Part shown: piece by piece, positions 16,833 to 26,900 of the stretch
How the letters are laid out: each line of letters begins with the position of its first letter
How positions within the stretch are numbered: position 1 is the first letter of the stretch
NCBI RefSeq assembly: GCF_037126175.1
Contig: NZ_CP146986.1
Span: 372,001-436,000 of the forward strand
Length of the DNA stretch: 64,000 bases
Reading direction: 5' to 3'
From: Pseudomonas sp. RSB 5.4
GTDB taxonomy: Bacteria > Pseudomonadota > Gammaproteobacteria > Pseudomonadales > Pseudomonadaceae
Program-made: the position numbers and the translations under genes
Notes under the pieces: generated by a model
Database searches by the model: none
Told to the model about the DNA's origin: nothing
The model's input: the letters and a program-made list of their open reading frames with translations, nothing else

Positions 16833-18137
16833 TCAGCGCTGATGCACCAAAGCCCCTGCCGCATAAGTCTGCTGCACCGTGCGGTCATCGCCCAGCGTCA
16901 TCAGCACGAACAACGTCTCGGCAATGTTGTTGGCCTGTTTCAGGCGATAGCTGAGCAGTGGGGTGGCGTTGTAATCCAGCACCAGGAAGTCCGCATCAGA
17001 ACCCGGCTGCAGGTTGCCGATCTTGTCTTCCAGGCGCAGTGCCCGCGCACCGCCCAGGGTCGCCAGGTACAGCGACTTGAACGGACTCAGCCGCGCACCC
17101 TGCAGCTGCATGACTTTGTAGGCTTCGTTCAGCGTTTGCAGCAGCGAGAAACTGGTGCCGCCGCCGACGTCAGTGCCGAGGCCGACGTTTAGCTTGTGCT
17201 TCTCGGCCATCGGCAGGTTGAACAGGCCGCTGCCGAGGAAGAAGTTCGAGGTCGGGCAGAACGAGATCGCCGAGCCGGTTTCCGCCAGTCGCGCACATTC
17301 GTCGTCGCACAGGTGTACGCCGTGAGCGAACACCGAGCGTTCGCCGAGCAGTTGGTAGTGATCGTAAACGTCCAGATAGCCCTTGCGCTCCGGGAACAGT
17401 TCCTTGACCCACTCGATTTCCTTGAGGTTTTCGCTGATGTGGGTCTGCATGTACAGATCCGGGTATTCGGTCAGCAACTGGCCGGCGAGGGTCAGTTGCT
17501 CCGGGGTGCTGGTCGGCGCAAAGCGCGGGGTGACCGCGTAGTGCAGGCGACCCTTGCCGTGCCAGCGTTCGATCAGCGCCTTGCTCTCGACGTAGCTCGA
17601 TTCGGCGGTGTCGGTCAGGTAGTCCGGGGCGTTGCGGTCCATCATCACCTTGCCGGCGATCATCCGCAGATCAAGTTTCTCGGCGGCCTCGAAGAACGAA
17701 TTCACCGACTGCGGGTGCACGCTGCCGAACACTAGTGCGGTGGTGGTGCCGTTGCGCAGCAGTTCTTTGATGAAAATGTCCGCGACTTCATCGGCGTGGG
17801 CTTTGTTACCGAACTGGCTTTCGCAGGGGAAGGTGTAGGTGTTGAGCCAGTCCAGCAGTTGCTCGCCGTAGGCGCCGACCATGCCGGTTTGCGGCAGGTG
17901 GATGTGGGTGTCGATGAAGCCCGGGGTGATCAGCGCGTCCTGATAGTGGGTGATCTCGATGTCCGCCGGCAGGGTCGGCAACAGTTCGCTGGCATGGCCG
18001 AGGGCGCTGATCTTGCCGCCATCGACCACCAGCAGGCCGTCCTCGAAATATTCGTAGGAGGCTTCGATCCCGACTTCGGCGGGGTCGGCGATGCTGTGCA
18101 GGATGGCGGCGCGGTAGGCTTTGCGAGTCAGAGGCAT
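16833..18137 (-). CDS. guaD: guanine deaminase
   Basis: A 434-residue amidohydrolase converting guanine to xanthine and ammonia, which feeds xanthine dehydrogenase encoded just upstream. Metal-binding motifs are visible: THIHLPQ near residue 76, a central His in MQTHISEN, FAHGVHL, and the catalytic TDVGGGTSFS near 325. Length and motifs match bacterial GuaD. The start lies 13 bp after the xdhC stop, so this is the last gene of the xdhA-xdhB-xdhC-guaD operon, followed by a clear terminator. Confidence 0.95.
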   Translation of the reverse strand: MPLTRKAYRAAILHSIADPAEVGIEASYEYFEDGLLVVDGGKISALGHASELLPTLPADIEITHYQDALITPGFIDTHIHLPQTGMVGAYGEQLLDWLNTYTFPCESQFGNKAHADEVADIFIKELLRNGTTTALVFGSVHPQSVNSFFEAAEKLDLRMIAGKVMMDRNAPDYLTDTAESSYVESKALIERWHGKGRLHYAVTPRFAPTSTPEQLTLAGQLLTEYPDLYMQTHISENLKEIEWVKELFPERKGYLDVYDHYQLLGERSVFAHGVHLCDDECARLAETGSAISFCPTSNFFLGSGLFNLPMAEKHKLNVGLGTDVGGGTSFSLLQTLNEAYKVMQLQGARLSPFKSLYLATLGGARALRLEDKIGNLQPGSDADFLVLDYNATPLLSYRLKQANNIAETLFVLMTLGDDRTVQQTYAAGALVHQR

Positions 18138-18150
18138 GAGGGTTCTCTAA

Positions 18151-19008
18151 TCAGTTTGAGGCTTTGAGTTTGGCGGCCTGACTGCGCCGGGAAACGGGCA
18201 GCAGTTTGGCAATCGGTTCGGCGCTGGCGGTGTGCTGGCCGAAATTGGCGTTATAGGTGGCGATGATTTCGCCGGCGATGGAGATGGCGATTTCCACAGG
18301 CAGTTTGCCTTTGACTTCGCCGATGCCCATCGGGCAGCGCATGCGTTGCACGACGCTGCTGTCGAAACCGCGATCACGCAGGCGATGTTCGAACTTGGCC
18401 CGTTTGGTCTTCGAACCGATCAGGCCGAAGTAGGCGAAGTCGTTGCGCTTGAGAATCGCGGCAGTGAGTTCCAGGTCCAGCTGATGGTCGTGGGTCATGA
18501 CGATGCAGTAGCTGCCGACGGGCAGGTCATCGATTTCATCCACAGGCTCTTCGGCGACGATTTTACGCACGCCGTGGGGGATCTGTTCGGGGAATTCCTC
18601 TTCCCGCGAGTCGATCCAGCGTACCCGGCACGGCAGGCTGGCGAGCAACGGCACCAACGCCCGGCCGACATGCCCGGCGCCGAACACGGCGATTTGCGCT
18701 TGCACCTGGCCCATCGGTTCGAACAGCAACACGGTGGCGCCGCCGCAGCACTGGCCGAGGCTGGCGCCAAGGCTGAAACGCTCCAGATGGGTGTCCTGCT
18801 TGCCGCTGGCGAGCATCTCGCGGGCGATCTGCATGGCTTTGTATTCCAGATGCCCGCCACCGATGGTGTCGAAGGTCTGTCTGGCGCTGACGACCATTTT
18901 CGAACCGGCGTTGCGCGGGGTCGAGCCGAGTTCTTCGATGATCGTCACCAGAACGCAGGGTTCGCCCTGGTTCTGCAGGTCGGCGAGGGCGTCGATCCAG
19001 TTGTACAT
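18151..19008 (-). CDS. xdhC: xanthine dehydrogenase accessory protein XdhC
   Basis: A 285-residue protein with the XdhC/CoxI N-terminal domain (ELGSTPRNAGSKMVV, GGGHLEY, GQCCGG) and a C-terminal Rossmann-like domain (AVFGAGHVGRALV). XdhC binds molybdenum cofactor and helps sulfurate and insert it into the XdhB subunit. It sits between xdhB and guaD. A REP pair separates it from xdhB, which is unusual inside an operon. ATG 19008 is clear. Confidence 0.95.
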   Translation of the reverse strand: MYNWIDALADLQNQGEPCVLVTIIEELGSTPRNAGSKMVVSARQTFDTIGGGHLEYKAMQIAREMLASGKQDTHLERFSLGASLGQCCGGATVLLFEPMGQVQAQIAVFGAGHVGRALVPLLASLPCRVRWIDSREEEFPEQIPHGVRKIVAEEPVDEIDDLPVGSYCIVMTHDHQLDLELTAAILKRNDFAYFGLIGSKTKRAKFEHRLRDRGFDSSVVQRMRCPMGIGEVKGKLPVEIAISIAGEIIATYNANFGQHTASAEPIAKLLPVSRRSQAAKLKASN

Positions 19009-19044
19009 AGTTCACCCCTACAACATCGTTGTCTGTTCGGGCCT

Positions 19045-19145
19045 ATTCGCGAGCAAGCTCGCTCCCACATTTTTGATCTCTGTCTTCCACAAAATCTGTG
19101 CCCACTGAAGATCTACTGTGGGAGCGAGCTTGCTCGCGAAGGCCG
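19045..19145. repeat. REP family A doublet inside the xdh operon
   Basis: Inverted TTCGCGAGCAAGCTCGCTCC cores lie between xdhB (stop at 19156) and xdhC (start at 19008), two genes of the same operon. Confidence 0.9.
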
Positions 19146-19155
19146 CACCTCGGTC

Positions 19156-21555
19156 CTAGAGCGGAGCCAGCTCGGTTTCAGCTTCGACCGCTTTCACAGT
19201 CTTGAGCTGACGCATCTGCTCACAGCCCCACAACACCCGCTCCGGAGTCGCCGGCGCGTCAATCTTCGGCTGATGCCGGTAGTCACCGAGGCTCGCCACC
19301 GCATCCTTGATCGCACACCACGCGGCAATGCCGAGCATGAACGGCGGCTCACCCACAGCCTTGGAATGGAACACTGTGTCTTCCGGGTTCTTGCGGTTCT
19401 CGACCAGCTTCACCCGCAGGTCCAGCGGCATGTCGGCCACGGCCGGGATCTTGTAGCTGGCCGGGCCGTTGGTCATCAGCTTGCCCTTATTGTTCCAGAC
19501 CAGTTCTTCCATGGTCAGCCAGCCCATGCCCTGGACGAAACCGCCCTCGACCTGACCGATGTCGATCGCCGGGTTCAGCGAGGCGCCGACGTCGTGGAGG
19601 ATGTCGGTACGGAGCATCTTGTACTCGCCGGTCAGGGTGTCGACGATCACTTCGCAGCACGCCGCGCCGAAGGCGAAGTAGTAGAACGGCCGACCACGGG
19701 CCTGGCTGCGGTCGTAGTAGATTTTCGGGGTCTTGTAGAAGCCGGTGCTCGACAGCGAGACCTGATTGAAATACGCCAGCTGAATCAACGCTTCGAAGGT
19801 CATGATGTGGTCACGCACGCGGACATGGCCGTTGTGGAATTCCACATCTTCTTCGCTGACCTTGTAGTGCCGCGCAGCGAACTCCACCAGACGCTGCTTG
19901 ATGATCTCGGCGGCGTTCTGCGCAGCCTTGCCGTTGAGGTCGGCACCGCTGGAAGCCGCAGTCGGCGAGGTATTCGGCACTTTGTCGGTGTTGGTCGCGG
20001 TGATCTGCACCCGATCCATTTCCACCTGGAACACTTCGGCCACCACCTGCGCGACCTTGGTGTTCAGGCCCTGGCCCATTTCCGTGCCGCCGTGGTTCAG
20101 GTGGATGCTGCCATCGGTGTAGACGTGGATCAGCGCGCCGGCCTGGTTGAGGAAGCTGGCGGTGAAGGAAATACCGAATTTCACCGGGGTCAGCGCCAGG
20201 CCCTTTTTCAGGATCGGGCTGTTGGCGTTATAGCGGCGGATCGCTTCGCGGCGCTCGGCGTACTGGCTGCTTTCTTCCAGTTCGGCGGTCATCTCTTCGA
20301 GCATGTTGTGCTCGACGGTCTGGTAGTAGTGGGTGACGTTGCGCTCGGTCTTGCCGTAGTAGTTGGCCTTGCGCACCGCCAGCGGATCGAGGTTGAGGTG
20401 ACGGGCAATCGCATCCATCACTTCTTCGATCGCAACCATGCCCTGCGGGCCGCCGAAACCACGGTAAGCGGTGTTCGACGCGGTGTTGGTCTTGCAGCGG
20501 TGACCGTTGATGGTCGCGTCACCGAGGTAGTACGAGTTGTCCGAGTGGAACATCGCCCGGTCAACGATCGACGCCGACAGGTCTGGCGAACAGCCGCAGT
20601 TGCCGGCCAGATCCATGGCGATGCCGTGCAGGCGCCCGCTGCTGTCGAAGCCGACGTCGTACTCGACATAGAACGGGTGGCGCTTGCCGGTCATCAGCAT
20701 GTCTTCGACCCGTGGCAGACGCATCTTGGTCGGCTGACCGGTGAGGTGCGCGACCACCGCGCACAGGCACGCCGGGCTGGCGGCCTGGGTTTCCTTGCCG
20801 CCGAAACCACCGCCCATGCGGCGCATGTCGACGACGATCTTGTTCATCGACACGTCGAGCACTTCGGCCACCAGTTTCTGCACTTCGGTGGGGTTCTGCG
20901 TCGAGCAGTAGACGATCATGCCGCCGTCTTCGGTGGGCATCACCGAGGAGATCTGCGTCTCCAGATAAAAGTGTTCCTGACCGCCGATGTGCAGCGTGCC
21001 TTGAATACGGTGTTCGGCGGTGGCCAATGCCGAAGCCGAATCGCCACGCTGATGGGTGTGGCTGTCGAGCACGAAGTGGCGTTTGCGCAAGGCTTCGACC
21101 ACGTCCAGCACCGGTTCGAGATCCTCGTACTCGATGATCGCCGCCATCGCCGCTTTGCGCGCGGTTTCCAGGTCTTTCGCGGCCACGGCCAGCACTGGCT
21201 GACCGACGAATTGCACGTCATCAATCGCCAGCAGCGGATCGCCCGGCAGCAGCGGGCCGATGTCTTTCAGGCCCGGCACGTCTTCGTGGGTGATCGCAAT
21301 GCGTACGCCTTCGAAGGCGTAGCAGGGCTTGGTGTCGATGCTGATGATTTTCGCGTGGGCGCGGTCCGACAGCCGTGCGTACACGTGCAGCTGATTGGGA
21401 AATTCCAGGCGATCATCGATGTACTGCGCTTCACCGGACACATGCTTGGCGGCGCTGTCGTGCTTGACGCTGCGGCCGACACCGGTGGTCAGGTCCTTGG
21501 CAAACAGTTCCGCCAATTCGGCTTGGGTCTTCTCTACGGCGTGATGGTTAGACAT
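19156..21555 (-). CDS. xdhB: xanthine dehydrogenase, molybdopterin-binding large subunit
   Basis: 799 residues, the Mo-cofactor subunit that hydroxylates hypoxanthine and xanthine to urate. Cofactor loops include MGGGFGGKE (around 247), AYRGFGGPQG (around 361) and HGGTEMGQGLNTK. The catalytic glutamate is in GEPPF (Glu736). The start overlaps the end of xdhA by 8 bp, indicating translational coupling. It works with the FAD/2Fe-2S subunit XdhA as a two-subunit enzyme; XdhC loads the cofactor. Confidence 0.96.
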   Translation of the reverse strand: MSNHHAVEKTQAELAELFAKDLTTGVGRSVKHDSAAKHVSGEAQYIDDRLEFPNQLHVYARLSDRAHAKIISIDTKPCYAFEGVRIAITHEDVPGLKDIGPLLPGDPLLAIDDVQFVGQPVLAVAAKDLETARKAAMAAIIEYEDLEPVLDVVEALRKRHFVLDSHTHQRGDSASALATAEHRIQGTLHIGGQEHFYLETQISSVMPTEDGGMIVYCSTQNPTEVQKLVAEVLDVSMNKIVVDMRRMGGGFGGKETQAASPACLCAVVAHLTGQPTKMRLPRVEDMLMTGKRHPFYVEYDVGFDSSGRLHGIAMDLAGNCGCSPDLSASIVDRAMFHSDNSYYLGDATINGHRCKTNTASNTAYRGFGGPQGMVAIEEVMDAIARHLNLDPLAVRKANYYGKTERNVTHYYQTVEHNMLEEMTAELEESSQYAERREAIRRYNANSPILKKGLALTPVKFGISFTASFLNQAGALIHVYTDGSIHLNHGGTEMGQGLNTKVAQVVAEVFQVEMDRVQITATNTDKVPNTSPTAASSGADLNGKAAQNAAEIIKQRLVEFAARHYKVSEEDVEFHNGHVRVRDHIMTFEALIQLAYFNQVSLSSTGFYKTPKIYYDRSQARGRPFYYFAFGAACCEVIVDTLTGEYKMLRTDILHDVGASLNPAIDIGQVEGGFVQGMGWLTMEELVWNNKGKLMTNGPASYKIPAVADMPLDLRVKLVENRKNPEDTVFHSKAVGEPPFMLGIAAWCAIKDAVASLGDYRHQPKIDAPATPERVLWGCEQMRQLKTVKAVEAETELAPL

Positions 21556-23002
21556 AAGCGGTCACCCGAGTCTCGATGTGCGGTGTTTGCAGTTCGATGA
21601 AGTATTTGCGCAGCAGGTTCTGTGCGCTGAGCAGGCGGTATTCCTTGCTGGCGCGGAAGTCCGAGAGCGGCGTGAAGTCTTCGGCCAATGCGGCGCAGGC
21701 GCGTTCGATCACGGCGTTGTTGAACGGCTGACCGAGCAGCACGGCTTCGCAATGGGCGGCGCGTTTCGGGATCGCGGCCATGCCGCCGAATGCCATGCGC
21801 GCGTCGGTGATCACGCCGTTTTCCACACGCAGGTTGAACGCGGCGCAGACGGCGGAGATGTCATCGTCCAGACGCTTGGAGACTTTGTAGGCGCGGAAGC
21901 GCTGTTCGGCGGTGGCACGCGGGACGATGATTTCTTCGATGAATTCGCTTTCCTGACGGGCAGTGACCTTGTAGTCGATGAAGTAATCTTCCAGGTTCAG
22001 TGTGCGCCGGGTCTCGCCTTTACATAGCACCACCTGCGCGCCGAGGGCGATCAGTAGCGGTGGCGAGTCACCGATCGGCGAGGCGTTGCCGATGTTGCCA
22101 CCGAGGGTGCCCTGGTTGCGGATCTGCAGTGAGGCGAAACGGTGCAGCAGTTCGCCGAAGTCCGGATACTCGGCATTGAGTGCTTCGTAGCAGTCGGAGA
22201 GGGCGGTGGCAGCGCCGATTTCGATACGGTCTTCGAAGGTTTCGATGCGCTTCATTTCGGCGACGTTGCCGACGTAGATCATCACCGGAAGGGTGCGGTG
22301 GAACTGAGTGACTTCCAGTGCCAGATCGGTGCCGCCGGCCAGCAGCCGGGCTTGTGGGTAAGCGTCGTAGAGGTCGGCCAAATCGGCGACGGTCAGCGGC
22401 ACCAGGCAACGCTTGTCGCCACTGTTGAGTTCGCCGATATCGGTCGGGGCGATGGCTTTGAGACGGGCGATGGTCTCGGCTTCGCGGGCATCGAACTGGT
22501 CCGGCTGCTTGCCACAGCAGGATTGCTCGGCGGCGGCGAGGATCGGCCGGTAGCCGGTGCAGCGGCAGAGGTTGCCGGCCAGCGCTTCGTGCGCCTTGGC
22601 CTGATCCGGTGCATCGCTGTTCTTTTGCAGGGCAAACAGCGACATGACGAAGCCGGGAGTGCAGAAGCCGCACTGCGAGCCGTGGCACTCGACCATGGCT
22701 TTCTGCACGCTGTGCAATTCGCCCTGGTGTTTGAGGTCTTCGACGCTGATCAGTTGTTTGCCGTGCAGCGACGAAACAAAGGTCAGGCACGAGTTGAGGC
22801 TGCGATAGCGAATGTATTCGCGGCCGGCGTCATCCGTTTGCAACTCGCCGACCACCACGGTGCAGGCGCCACAGTCGCCGCTGGCGCAGCCTTCTTTGGT
22901 GCCGGATTTGCCCACGTGTTCGCGCAGGTAATTGAGCACGGTCAGATTCGGGTCCAGGGCGTGCTCGCTACGGAGTTCCTGGTTAAGTAAAAACTGGATC
23001 AC
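21548..23002 (-). CDS. xdhA: xanthine dehydrogenase, [2Fe-2S]/FAD small subunit
   Basis: 484 residues if started at GTG 23002. The N-terminal ferredoxin fold has Cys39, 44, 47, 72, and the second cluster domain has Cys111, 114, 146, 148 (CGFCTPGFVM, CRCTGY). The FAD domain follows (LLAGGTDLALEV, GTLGGNIGNASP). The frame stays open to a TTG at 23044, but GAGG lies 6-8 bp before GTG 23002, and the resulting start (VIQFLLNQEL) is the family norm. It is the first gene of the operon, transcribed divergently from a GntR gene. Confidence 0.94.
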   Translation of the reverse strand: MIQFLLNQELRSEHALDPNLTVLNYLREHVGKSGTKEGCASGDCGACTVVVGELQTDDAGREYIRYRSLNSCLTFVSSLHGKQLISVEDLKHQGELHSVQKAMVECHGSQCGFCTPGFVMSLFALQKNSDAPDQAKAHEALAGNLCRCTGYRPILAAAEQSCCGKQPDQFDAREAETIARLKAIAPTDIGELNSGDKRCLVPLTVADLADLYDAYPQARLLAGGTDLALEVTQFHRTLPVMIYVGNVAEMKRIETFEDRIEIGAATALSDCYEALNAEYPDFGELLHRFASLQIRNQGTLGGNIGNASPIGDSPPLLIALGAQVVLCKGETRRTLNLEDYFIDYKVTARQESEFIEEIIVPRATAEQRFRAYKVSKRLDDDISAVCAAFNLRVENGVITDARMAFGGMAAIPKRAAHCEAVLLGQPFNNAVIERACAALAEDFTPLSDFRASKEYRLLSAQNLLRKYFIELQTPHIETRVTAYV

Positions 23003-23058
23003 GGAAGGCCTCGCAGACTCATTATTGTTGTTAACCGACTTCAACCGAATTTAGCAGG

Positions 23059-23098
23059 TCTGACTTTTCGGTCAATGGTTTTCTGACTTAAAGGTCAG
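23059..23098. promoter_or_regulatory. tandem operator-like repeats between xdhA and the GntR gene
   Basis: Two 17-bp direct copies, TCTGACTTTTCGGTCAA (23059-23075) and TCTGACTTAAAGGTCAG (23082-23098), are spaced 23 bp start to start. Each is internally dyadic as TGAC-N6-GTCA. They lie 57-96 bp before xdhA GTG and ~170 bp before the divergent GntR gene, a natural place for an operator controlling the operon. Confidence 0.55.
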
Positions 23099-23269
23099 GA
23101 AAAGCGGTTTTGTCGATTAACCCGCACTCTATTGAGTATTGACCCTGAGCGGATCCACTGCTTTTTTGCTTGAATCGTGCCAAAAAGCGCCGTGCGGGCA
23201 CTCCGCCATGCACCTGCATTTGCGCTACACTGCGCCGCTTGTGCAGATCGAAGAGTTTGAAGGACAACC

Positions 23270-23929
23270 ATGACGTTCAAGGCGCCGGACAGCCTCGCCG
23301 AGCAAATCGCTCACCACCTCGCCGAACGCATCATTCGTGGCGAAATGAAGCCGGGAGAGCGCATTCAGGAACAGAAGGTCACGCTGGCCCTCAATGTCAG
23401 CCGCGGATCGGTCCGCGAAGCCCTGCTGATCCTCGAACGCCGTCACCTGATCGCGATCCTGCCGCGACGTGGCGCCCATGTCACCGAACTCACCGCGCAC
23501 AAGGTGCAGAGCCTGTGCACGCTGATGAGCGAGCTGTACATCCTGCTCGGCAATGCGGTTGCCAATGGCTGGCAGACCCAGGCCGACATGGCGCCGTTCG
23601 TGCAGATCCAGCAGCGCCTGGGCGCCAGCTACGAGCGTCAGGACATCCGCACCTTCGTCGACGACAGCTTCGCCGTGATGCGCGCCGCGTACCCGTTTGC
23701 CAATAACCCATACCTGCAAGAGACCGTCGAGAACCTGCAGCCGGCCATGAGCCGTGCGTACTTCCTCGCCCTCGAACAGCGCAAGGCCGAAATGAGCGAG
23801 TTCCTCGAACTGTTCGAACGCCTGCTGGCCGCTGTGCTCGCCCGTGATTTGCCGCTGATCCGCATCGTGCTGACGGCTTACGCCCAGCGCAGCTGCGATC
23901 TGGTGGTTTCCGCCCTGACGGTAGCCTGA
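23270..23929 (+). CDS. GntR family regulator, FCD-type
   Basis: 219 residues. The winged helix is at about 8-75 (LAERIIRGEMKPGERIQEQK, VSRGSVREALLILERR, PRRGAHVTEL). The shorter C-terminal helical domain is FCD-like. ATG 23270 follows GAAGGACAACC. It is divergent from xdhA and separated from it by tandem TGAC-N6-GTCA sites, so it is a good candidate regulator of xdhABC-guaD. The smc start codon lies 2 bp after its stop, so it may also be co-transcribed with smc. Confidence 0.88.
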   Translation: MTFKAPDSLAEQIAHHLAERIIRGEMKPGERIQEQKVTLALNVSRGSVREALLILERRHLIAILPRRGAHVTELTAHKVQSLCTLMSELYILLGNAVANGWQTQADMAPFVQIQQRLGASYERQDIRTFVDDSFAVMRAAYPFANNPYLQETVENLQPAMSRAYFLALEQRKAEMSEFLELFERLLAAVLARDLPLIRIVLTAYAQRSCDLVVSALTVA

Positions 23930-23931
23930 GC

Positions 23932-26900
23932 GTGCGGCTAAAGTGCATCAAACTGGCGGGGTTCAAGTCCTTCGTCGACCCGACCACGGTGAACTTCCCC
24001 AGTAACATGGCGGCGGTCGTCGGGCCGAACGGTTGCGGCAAGTCGAACATCATCGACGCCGTACGCTGGGTGATGGGCGAAAGTTCGGCGAAAAACCTGC
24101 GTGGCGAGTCGATGACCGACGTCATCTTCAACGGCTCGACCAGTCGCAAACCGGTGAGCCAGGCGAGCATCGAGCTGGTGTTCGACAACTCCGCCGGCAC
24201 GCTGTTGGGCGAATACGCGGCTTACGCGGAGATTTCCATCCGTCGTAAGGTGACCCGCGACAGCCAGACGACTTATTACCTCAACGGCACCAAATGCCGT
24301 CGTCGCGACATTACCGATATCTTCCTTGGCACCGGTCTGGGCCCGCGCAGCTACTCGATCATCGAGCAGGGGATGATCTCCAAGCTGATCGAGTCCAAGC
24401 CTGAAGACTTGCGCAACTTCATCGAAGAAGCGGCGGGCATCTCCAAGTACAAGGAGCGCCGACGCGAGACTGAAAACCGCATCCGCCGCACCCATGAAAA
24501 CCTTGCGCGTCTGACCGACCTGCGCGAAGAACTCGAACGCCAGCTCGAACGCTTGCACCGTCAGGCCGAATCCGCCAGGAAGTATCAGGAATACAAAGCC
24601 GAGGAGCGTCAGCTCAAGGCGCAACTGTCGGCCCTGCGCTGGCAGGATCTGAACGATCAGGTCGGTCAGCGCGAATCGATCATCGGCACGCAGGAAGTCA
24701 GTTTTGAAGCGCTGGTCGCCGAGCAGCGCAATGCCGATGCCGCCATCGAGCGCCTGCGCGACGGGCACCATGAACTGTCCGAGCGCTTCAATCTGGTGCA
24801 GGGGCGCTTCTATTCGGTCGGCGGCGACATCGCCCGGGTCGAGCAGAGCATCCAGCACGGCCAGCAGCGCTTGCGCCAGTTGCAGGACGATTTGAAAGAA
24901 GCCGAGCGCGCGCGTCTGGAAACCGAATCGCACCTGGGTCACGACCGCACGCTGCTGCTGACCCTTGGCGAAGAGCTGGACATGCTCACTCCCGAGCAGG
25001 AAGTCACCAGCGCCGCCGCCGAAGAAGCTGCTGCTGCGCTGGAAGAAGCCGAGCTGACCATGCACGGCTGGCAAGAGCAGTGGGACACCTTCAACCTGAC
25101 CGCCGCCGAACCACGGCGTCAGGCTGAGGTGCAGCAGTCGCGGATCCAGCAGCTGGAAACCAGCATGGAGCGTCTGGCCGATCGGCAAAAGCGTCTGGCT
25201 GAAGAGCGCGATTTGCTTTCCGCCGACCCGGAAGACGCGGCGATCATGGCGCTCAATGAGCAACTCGCTGAATCCGAAGCGACCCTTGAAGATTTGCAGA
25301 CCAGCGAAGAAGCGCAGGTCGAAAAGCTTGAACAGCTGCGTCAGGAACTGCAGCAGGCACTGACCGCGCAGCAACAGGCGCAGGGCGATTTGCAGCGCCT
25401 CAACGGGCGACTGGCCTCGCTGGAAGCCTTGCAGCAAGCCGCGCTCGATCCGGGCACAGGCACTGCCGAATGGCTGCGCGAACAGAATCTCGCCGAGCGC
25501 CCGCGTCTGGCCGAAGGGCTGAAGGTCGAGGCGGGTTGGGAGCTGGCGGTGGAAACCGTGCTCGGCGCCGACTTGCAAGCGGTGCTGGTGGATGATTTCA
25601 ACGGCTTCGATCTGTCCGCGTTCACCCAAGGTGATCTGCGTCTGCTCAGTCCCGCCAGCGATGGTGTGCGCGTGGCGGGCAGTTTGCTGGACAAGGTCGA
25701 GGCGCAGATCGATCTGTCGCCGTGGCTCGGCCAGGTCAAACCGGTCGACAGCCTCGAACAGGCGTTGGCCCTGCGCGGCCAGTTGAGTGCCGGGCAAAGT
25801 CTGATCAGTCGCGACGGTTACTGGGTCGGTCGACACTTTCTGCGCGTGCGTCGCGCCAGTGAAGCCGAAAGCGGCATGCTCGCCCGTGGTCAGGAAATCG
25901 AGACGCTGCAGGCCGAGCGCGAAGAGCGCGAAGCCACGGTCGAAGCCATGGAAGCCCGTTTGCAGACCCTGCGTGCGCAACAGCGGCAGCAGGAAAACGG
26001 CCGTGAGCATTTGCGTCGTTTGCTGCAGGACGAAGCGCGTTCCCAAGGTGAATTGAAAGCCCAGTTGTCCGCCGGTAAAGCCAAGGCCGAACAACTGATG
26101 CTGCGCCGCACGCGGCTTGACGAAGAGCTGATCGAACTCGGCGAGCAGCGCGAGCTGGAACACGAACAAGTCGGCGAAGCGCGCATGCAATTGCAGAAAG
26201 CGCTCGACGCCATGGCGCTGGACACCGAGCAGCGCGAGTTGCTGCTGGCTCAACGCGACAGCCTGCGCGAACGCCTCGACCGCGTGCGTCAGGAAGCCCG
26301 GCAACACAAGGATCACGCCCACCAACTGGCGGTGCGCCTCGGTTCGTTGCGCGCGCAGCATGATTCCACGCGCCAGGCGTTGGAACGTCTGGAAATGCAG
26401 GCCGAGCGCCTGACCGAAAAGCGTGAGCAGTTGAGCCTGAATCTGGAGGAGGGCGAGGCACCGCTGGAAGAGCTGCGCCTGAAACTCGAAGAGCTGCTCG
26501 ACAAACGTATGACCGTCGACGAAGAGCTGAAGACCGCGCAGATCGCGCTGGAAGACGCCGACCGCGAACTGCGCGAAGCGGAAAAGCGCCGGACCCAGGC
26601 CGAGCAGCAATCGCAAATGATCCGTGGCCAGCTCGAACAGCAACGCATGGAATGGCAAGCGCTGACCGTGCGGCGCAAGGCGCTGCAGGATCAATTGCTC
26701 GAAGACGGCTACGATCTCAATGGCGTGCTCGCGACGTTGACGCCCGAGGCCAGTGAACGCGCCGCCGAAGAAGAACTCGAACGGATCAATGCGCGGATTC
26801 AACGCCTGGGCGCGATCAACCTTGCGGCCATCGACGAATACACGCAACAGTCCGAACGTAAACGTTATCTGGATGCGCAGGACGCCGATCTGGTGGAAGC

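Noticed and set aside
18232..21600. 1122-codon open frame on the plus strand across xdhC and xdhB
   Set aside because: It is antisense to genes with complete family motifs; long shadows are expected in GC-rich DNA with biased third positions.
23938..26847. 969-codon open frame on the minus strand
   Set aside because: Antisense shadow of smc with low-complexity Leu/Gln/Phe composition.
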